Source: Ulva prolifera
Lineage: Eukaryota; Chlorophyta; Ulvophyceae; Ulvales; Ulvaceae
Direction: 5' to 3'
Assembly: GCA_023078555.1 (NCBI GenBank)
Contig: CM041201.1
Coordinates: forward strand, 8,191,172 to 8,255,171
DNA length: 64,000 nucleotides
The translations under genes were made by a program, and so were the position numbers. How positions within the stretch are numbered: the first letter of the stretch is position 1; every line of letters starts with the position of its first letter. The notes under the pieces were generated by a model that saw only the letters and a list, made by a program, of their open reading frames with translations, had not been told where the DNA came from and did not search any database. Shown piece by piece: positions 58,601 to 64,000 of this stretch.

Positions 58601-60329
58601 TCACCCCATGATGACGGAGCGCTCCTCACATCTCCACCGCGGTGCAGGTACTCCCCGAGCAGCCCCGCCCTGAATGGGGGAACGTCCCCCGGCTACTCGC
58701 CCACCAGCCCCGCCTACAGCCCCACATCCCCCGCATACTCCCCCACCTCGCCGGCATACAGCCCGACGAGCCCCGCTTACAGCCCCACAAGTCCGGCGTA
58801 CAGCCCCACGTCGCCCGCCTACAGCCCCACCTCCCCTGCGTACGCCCTGCCTCCCTTGCCTCAACTTGCCTCCCATGTACTGTGTGCCCGACTGCACAGC
58901 ACTCACAGGCTCATCTGAGCATGTGCCGCTTGGAGCGCCCCTAGTATAACGGTATTGCAGCGCCGGCCGTGGCTGACCCCCTGGCCGGCATGAGTGGCCG
59001 CGGCTCACCGTGCTGTGTTGTGTGCAGATACTCCCCGACCAGCCCGACGACCAGCCCAACAAGCCCGTCATACAGCCCCACCAGCCCAGCGTATGGTCCC
59101 CCCGGCCCCTTCGCCCATGTCACTTGCTCATGCTCTGTGGACGTCTCGTCTGTCTGGACTGGGATTCTTCGTCATGCGCTTGTTGCTGCCAGTGGAGCTT
59201 GCATACGCTGCCTGCCTCACGGATGCTCCTGATTGTGTGTGGCAGTGCACTGCAGCATTTGCGGTGGCCGCACGCACACTCAGGCCAAAGAATTGACCAA
59301 GTGGCCCCTGGCGCAATGTACAACGCACACAGCTGCTCAGGTGGCTCTGCGTGCAGGTACTCCCCGACGTCGCCGACGTCCTACTCGCCGCTGTCCCCTG
59401 CTGGCGCCTACAGCCCGACGTCCCCCTCCTACTCCCCCACCTCCCCATCGTACGCTCCGTTCCCTCACCCGCCGCACAGCACCTGCTGCCTCCCTCTGAT
59501 TCGTGTTGCTACTGGGTGTGGGGTGGTCGCGCCGACGGTGTGACTGAAGCGCGTTCATGCCGAAGATGCATGTGCCCGGCCGTTGCTGCTGTGAGCCCTG
59601 GTGTGTGCCTCACACCGGCTGCTGTGGTGCAGGTACAGCCCGACGTCCCCCGCAGCCCCCGGCACGGCGCAGTACTCCCCGCAGCAGGCATACAGCCCGA
59701 CATCCCCATCGTGCGCACCCCCCCTGAATCTCTCTGCCGCAGGTCCACGACCGCCGCTGGGCATGGCTCAACTCAACGCCAGACCGCACGGGGTGCAGAT
59801 ACAGAGCAGCGTCGGCGTGCGGCAGCTTGCATGCGGCTGTTCTGTGGTATAGCATATATGCACGGTCACGTAGCAGCTGTCACCCCGCCCACTCGCCCTG
59901 CGGCCAACCCCGCCCTCACGCCGCGTGCCGCTGCTGTGCAGGTACAGCCCGACGTCCCCGAACTACAGCCCGCAGAGCCCCTCGTACTCCCCGTCGGCGC
60001 CCGGCTCCTCCAGCGCGCAGCCGGGCTACTCCCCCATGTCCCCCTCCTACAGCCCGCAGACGGCGCAGTACAGCCCGACCCAGCCGCACCCGGGGCAGTC
60101 CAACACGTACTCCCCACACGGCTACGCGGCGTACTCGCCCGCGGGTGCGCCGCCGAGCGGCTCTGCCGGGCAGGCGCCGTCGGCGTCGTACCAGTACACC
60201 CCGGCGATGCCGTCAACACAGTATAGCCCCGCCGCACCCGGCGCGGGCACGTCCCCGGCGTATACGCCGGCTGGGGAGAACCCCGGCGGGGCCGGGGCGC
60301 CGGCGGGGGACGGGCAGCACCAAGGCTGA
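49667..60329 (+). CDS. RPB1: RNA polymerase II largest subunit RPB1
   Basis: 22 exons: 49667-49756, 49927-50436, 50517-50786, 51018-51360, 51574-52103, 52332-52750, 53019-53285, 53454-53868, 54343-54621, 54894-55261, 55514-55782, 56089-56458, 56729-57211, 57443-57481, 57712-57822, 58031-58057, 58327-58413, 58648-58839, 59028-59090, 59357-59449, 59633-59710, 59942-60329. They total 5,691 nt, 1,896 residues plus stop, all phases consistent. The active-site motif [16 protein letters not shown] is intact, as are [11 protein letters not shown]-type, [12 protein letters not shown] and [20 protein letters not shown] (trigger/bridge region) and [13 protein letters not shown]. The N-terminal clamp is odd: CxxC and CxxH zinc ligands are largely missing. 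The CTD has roughly 30 YSPTSPx-like units, mostly with Ala, Ser or Gly at position 7, ending in a degenerate Pro/Gly/Ala tail. Two introns are GC-AG. Confidence 0.95.
57190..60329 (+). other. RPB1 CTD-encoding region split into ten exon pieces
   Basis: The heptad repeat is encoded by the end of exon 13 and exons 14-22, the smallest only 27 bp (58031-58057). Seven of nine introns sit in the codon for heptad position 7, phase 2, directly before the Tyr codon; the other two (57212-57442 and 58058-58326) sit in the Ser2 codon, also phase 2. Most donors read GC then GTACGC or GTGCGC and most acceptors CAG then GTACTCC or GTACAGC. Confidence 0.9.
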
Positions 60330-60686
60330 CCCCCCGCCGGCCCCCGCCGCGCGTGTGCGCCTGGGAGTAGAGTGTGAATAGCGCGCAGGATAGCCGCGTG
60401 TGTGCGATAGCCGCGCAAAAACCTTTCAGAAAATATGCCAGTTTCAGAGACCCGCTGTGCCTGTTTTGTCGAGATGACTGTAATCTGAGTTCCTGTCTGC
60501 CGATTGCGAGCGCGTGCTCTATGCTGGAGCAGCATGCATCCACCCGATACAGCAGGTGTTGTGTCTACTGAAGCGATTTCCTTGCCTCCAATAGTGATTT
60601 CTCATGGACTCACCCTTGCGCATGATCTATGTCACTCTTGTGGGGCATCGCTGGTGCTGTTGTTTGGGCCGGTTCCATAACAGAAC

Positions 60687-61802
60687 ATGTCAGTGTTGCT
60701 GAGTGGACAGTGGAGTAGCAGTGGTGACACCTTCCAGTTGCAGCTGCATGGTGCTTGGACAGGCCGGCGGAAGGCGACCGTGGCTTTCTCTGACTCAATT
60801 TCACGATCAGAGACACGAGCTCAAGTAGTGGGCTCTGAAGTTCTGTTGACTGTCCTCAGGCACATCTTCAGCCAGGTCCTTTCAGCAGATGCTGTTGTTC
60901 AAGTACAGCTGCACAGAGAAATCACAAGACCTGGGTGAAAAGCATTGGTACACCACATGGTGGGCAACAGTGCACTGCCTGCTGCACCTGGGCCAACTGG
61001 TTACTGTGCATAGATCCCGAGTGAACACTTTATTAAAACGTGTGATGACCCAACAAATCTGGTGTAATCTTATTCATCTGTTTCATACCATTTACATTAC
61101 ACACATTCGCATTTCCAGAGTCAAGTCAACGCTTGATTCAACATTTGAGCATCCTTGTAAATGCTGTTCAGGGCCATCAGCTGATCTGGCGTGCAGATTT
61201 TGCAGACGAAGGCAGTTCCCATTGATGTCTACAGTACACTGCCTCTGTCGGCGGGCCAGTAGAGGTCATGTGCAGCAGCGCTACAGCTGCTCCAGCATGA
61301 CCGAGCTTGGCGAAGAGGCAATCCTTAAGCTGGCAGTCGACACCTGCCGTTGTGCATGCAAAACTGCTGGCAGTTGATCATTGCTTCAGTGTTGAGCTGT
61401 CCAGAGCTCCGCCATGGGGCACAATTTGTGGCCCATTTATGTCTCCTGTGTACATGAAAGCAGATTCAGCCCTGAGTTAGCTGTCACACTCATGACTAGC
61501 CTCAAGGCAGCAACAAACACACATGCAGAGTACAGATCCATCCAAACATGGTTGACTGCATTGCACGTGGCCAGTCACCTTCAGGTCCACCAGCGCAGAT
61601 GATTGTATGTTGGCGGCAGTCAACATTTCACAGCCTGACTGCTTACTTGCAGCCAGCCATGCAAGCGAGGATCAAGGTACACAACAGCATTGGGGCCAGC
61701 AGAATGAATTTTTTTGACCCTTCAGGACAACCAGCCATACGTGTGTTTGCCAGCCTGTGGCGATTTCTGCCTTCAGGTTGGCTCTTCGAGACTCGATAGC
61801 AT

Positions 61803-61841
<39 letters not shown>

Positions 61842-62094
61842 CACGCCACAAAAGTCTCGAGTGAAGCCTGTGCTTGAATCAAAGTCATGGTGTGTTCATC
61901 GTGAGACACCAGACAATCTGGAGCAGCTTGTGTACCGTTTGTGTTCGGGTCAATTTTGGTCGTGCACGTTCCTATTCACCTGGAGGAGGTCCTGGAGGTC
62001 ACTTGGTCCGGCTGCTGCGCCCTTGATCGCTCGATGCGTCCCAGTTTCCGTACACTCTGCGAGTGTTGCCAAACACTTCAAGCCCAGACCGTGA
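60687..62094 (+). CDS. Uncertain multi-exon gene downstream of RPB1
   Basis: A plausible first exon starts with ATG 60687 and encodes MSVLLSGQWSSSGDTFQLQL, RRKATVAFSDSISRSETRAQ and LLTVLRHIFSQVLSADAVVQ before a GTACAG donor. Later segments that look coding include RLIQHLSILVNAVQGHQLIW with RADFAD at about 61.1 kb, SLTAYLQPAMQARIKVHNSI with GASRMNFFDPSG at about 61.65 kb, and one ending near 62190. I could not confirm junctions and recognise no family. Base composition is less GC-rich than RPB1. Confidence 0.33.
61804..61837. repeat. C homopolymer, 34 bp
   Basis: The longest homopolymer in the window, in the likely intronic part of the uncertain gene downstream of RPB1. Confidence 0.95.
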
Positions 62095-62199
62095 TCGAAA
62101 GGGCCATGGCTGCGTGTCTAGTGAGTGCTTCAGCATTCCGTGAGCTATGCCGTGCTACTTTTGGTTGTACACAAATGCCCGCACACTGATCTTCCCGCG

Positions 62200-63802
62200 A
62201 GGTTGACTGAATTTGTGGCCACTTAGTACGCGGGGGTGTGAGCGCTTACCTTGGAGGTGGCGCCCACCTTCAACGTTAGCATCGTGGCGCCAACGTCGTA
62301 ACGTTGGACAGCAGTGGTGCTTGGAAGCGCCGTGTTGCTGCACGCATTTGGGCTGCGAAGGCGAGCCTGGCTTGTTTCATAGTAGAAGAGTTTCTTCTGA
62401 TGTTTGCTGCCGTCTTGATGGTCATGGACTGAGTTCTGTCGAGAATCCACGCTAGCGCTAGCGGAGGTGGCGTGGGGGCATGTCGCCTGTAAACAGAGCA
62501 CGCGTACGGATGATAGCAGGTGTAACGAAAGTTAGTCAAGAGACATGGAGTGAGCGACATGTCGTCTACCCTTACCCCAAGGTCCAGCTGCTTATATACT
62601 GTAAGCTAGCCTGTGTACGACACCTGCCACTGTACATGTGCGCTGTGCTGCAGCACACTGACCCCGTACACACCAGAGGCCCATGGGCTAGCGGGACATC
62701 AACAGTCCGGAGGCGTAGTAGTAGTGGCGGGACATTAATATTCCGGAGGCTTCCAGAATACTCTCAGTCGTGCATCTCCATGCGTGTGACGTGTCGTCAC
62801 AGCAGCTGCTGAGCACTCGCACCTGACGAAGCCTCCAACGAGAACATTTCTCGAAGCGTACTCAAGTTGCGTCTCCGCAGTTGCTGGGCATCAGAAGGAC
62901 ACTTGAAGTGGTCGATTGCATCGACCCGTATTCCCCACTCTAGAGCTTGTAACTTTTGTTATCTATTGACTGTACACGGGTGTAACAGCGCTAGCACTAC
63001 ATCGTCGCACATTGCAAGTCGGTGAGTAAACCCATCAGCTCAAACGGATCTACAAGTGGACACGGTGAGCCCCCGTTCACTTAGGCGCAGCCTAAGCCGA
63101 GCCGCTAGCGACTTGAGCGCCTTGACAGCTGACTTGACTTTTCCTGGAGCACTCGCATGCAGCGCCTGATTAACTAATCAGTACGCGGAATCTCTTCAGT
63201 CGAGTTTCAGTATAGCTGTTCATGGTTTGTAAGCGGGGAAAGCGTGGTCCTGGCTCTGGGCTCCGACACGTCCAGAGTCTCGAGACCGACATCGATGCTA
63301 CCACATGCAGCTCTGGACCCAGCGTAGACCACGACCTGTGCACGCATGCCTGGACGAGTCTGAAAGTATAAGCGTATCCAACATTTTGTGTGCAGAATGT
63401 AACGAGCGTTCAATTGTCAAAGTCGCGCTGTGGAGCTGAGCGTCGTCCAGCTGCACAGTGCTCGCGATCGTATACGTGGCGTGGCGATGTGAGCTATCAC
63501 TCGTAGCTATCTCGAGATACGTAGCTACGAGTGGTAGCTCACATCGCCACGCACATCAACTCGGCCCAGCCTGCGCACGGCTCTGCCATACCCCTCGTAT
63601 TGATGGCGCTGAGAACAGTTGGTCACGTTCATAGCACCTTGTTCATCGCCCACTCTCTTGGTCTTGACCACTCCACACACCCATCGATGATATCACTGGC
63701 AGCACAAACAACACGACACTCACGTCCCCCCAACCGACTTTGTGAGCTCTGCAGGAACGCGCAAGAGCCGTCTGATCAAGCAAGTCACAAGAAGCAGTAA
63801 CT
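62200..63802. other. Intergenic region, one strong hairpin
   Basis: No gene recognised. Two related short segments occur near 62690-62760 (GCGGGACATCAACAGTCCGGAGGC and GCGGGACATTAATATTCCGGAGGC variants). A 32-bp inverted repeat lies at 63479-63552. Confidence 0.5.
63479..63552. repeat. 32-bp inverted repeat, short loop
   Basis: Arms 63479-63510 and 63521-63552 are reverse complements except at two positions; the loop is CTCGAGATAC. Arms start GCGTGGCGATGTGAGCTA. It lies 250 bp upstream of the secreted-protein start at 63803. Confidence 0.9.
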
Positions 63803-64000
63803 ATGAGCCCCAAAGCGCCCCCGCTGCACCACATCCTCCAGACGTGTGCCGCCCTCGCCCTCCTCACTGCACCAGCTCACGCCCAGCTCGACTGCGCCGC
63901 AGCCGCACAAGCAGACCTCGAACAGCTCATCGGTCAAGGCAGCGCAGCCGTGAGCTGCTCTGCCGCTGCTCCGGGGGAGATCTGCGCCGCTTCTGGCCAC
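63803..64000 (+). CDS. Secreted Cys-containing protein, 5' part only
   Basis: The frame from ATG 63803 is open to the window edge (66 codons). It begins MSPKAPPLHHILQTCAALAL and continues LTAPAHA, a classic signal peptide with a hydrophobic core and an Ala-x-Ala cleavage site, then QLDCAAAAQADLEQLIGQG and three more Cys. The product should enter the secretory pathway and may form disulphides. The rest lies outside the window, so the family cannot be judged. GC-rich, in keeping with coding DNA here. Confidence 0.6.
   Translation, partial: MSPKAPPLHHILQTCAALALLTAPAHAQLDCAAAAQADLEQLIGQGSAAVSCSAAAPGEICAASGH

Overview
The window looks like nuclear DNA of a photosynthetic eukaryote, most likely a chlorophyte green alga; the class is not fixed (a trebouxiophyte is only a guess). 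Reasons: nearly every gene is split by many short introns; there is a plastid-type acyl-ACP/long-chain acyl-CoA synthetase, a TPM-domain protein of the thylakoid-lumen 15 kDa type, and a complex I subunit of the plant/algal kind. Coding DNA is GC-rich. Introns carry TGCATG repeats and long G or C runs. Most introns start GTGCGC or GTACGC and end TGCAG, a few start GC, and this signal let me join exons by hand. For two genes the joined exons sum exactly to whole codons: RPB1 with 1,896 residues in 22 exons, and a PARP with 825 residues in 13 exons.

Layout. 1-3.8 kb: gene-poor, with a SINE copy. 3.8-7.3 kb (+): plastid TPM-domain protein. 8.6-13.5 kb (-): unidentified multi-exon protein. 14.0-18.7 kb (-): acyl-ACP synthetase. 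19.9-21 kb (-): small basic protein, poorly resolved. 22.9-30.2 kb (-): PARP. 31.8-34.6 kb (-): long Ser/Pro-rich protein. 34.8-35.7 kb (-): two-exon probable mitochondrial protein. 35.7-40.4 kb: gene-poor, rich in repeats, SINEs, MITEs and palindromes. 40.4-43.9 kb (+): MIC60/mitofilin. 44.1-44.4 kb (-): ribosomal protein P1. 45.5-47.9 kb (-): CCZ1. 48.9-49.2 kb (-): complex I subunit. 49.7-60.3 kb (+): RPB1. 60.7-62.1 kb (+): uncertain. 63.8 kb to the edge (+): start of a secreted protein.

The genes form no pathway. Several serve organelles (MIC60, complex I, the two-exon presequence protein, the TPM protein, acyl-ACP synthetase); others are housekeeping (RPB1, RPLP1, CCZ1, PARP). The most unusual features are an RPB1 whose clamp lacks most zinc ligands, a CTD cut by nine phase-2 introns mostly at one heptad position, a PARP with WGR-WWE-WGR architecture, and a hAT-like MITE family with clear 8-bp target duplications, one copy sitting in the loop of a perfect 75-bp inverted repeat.
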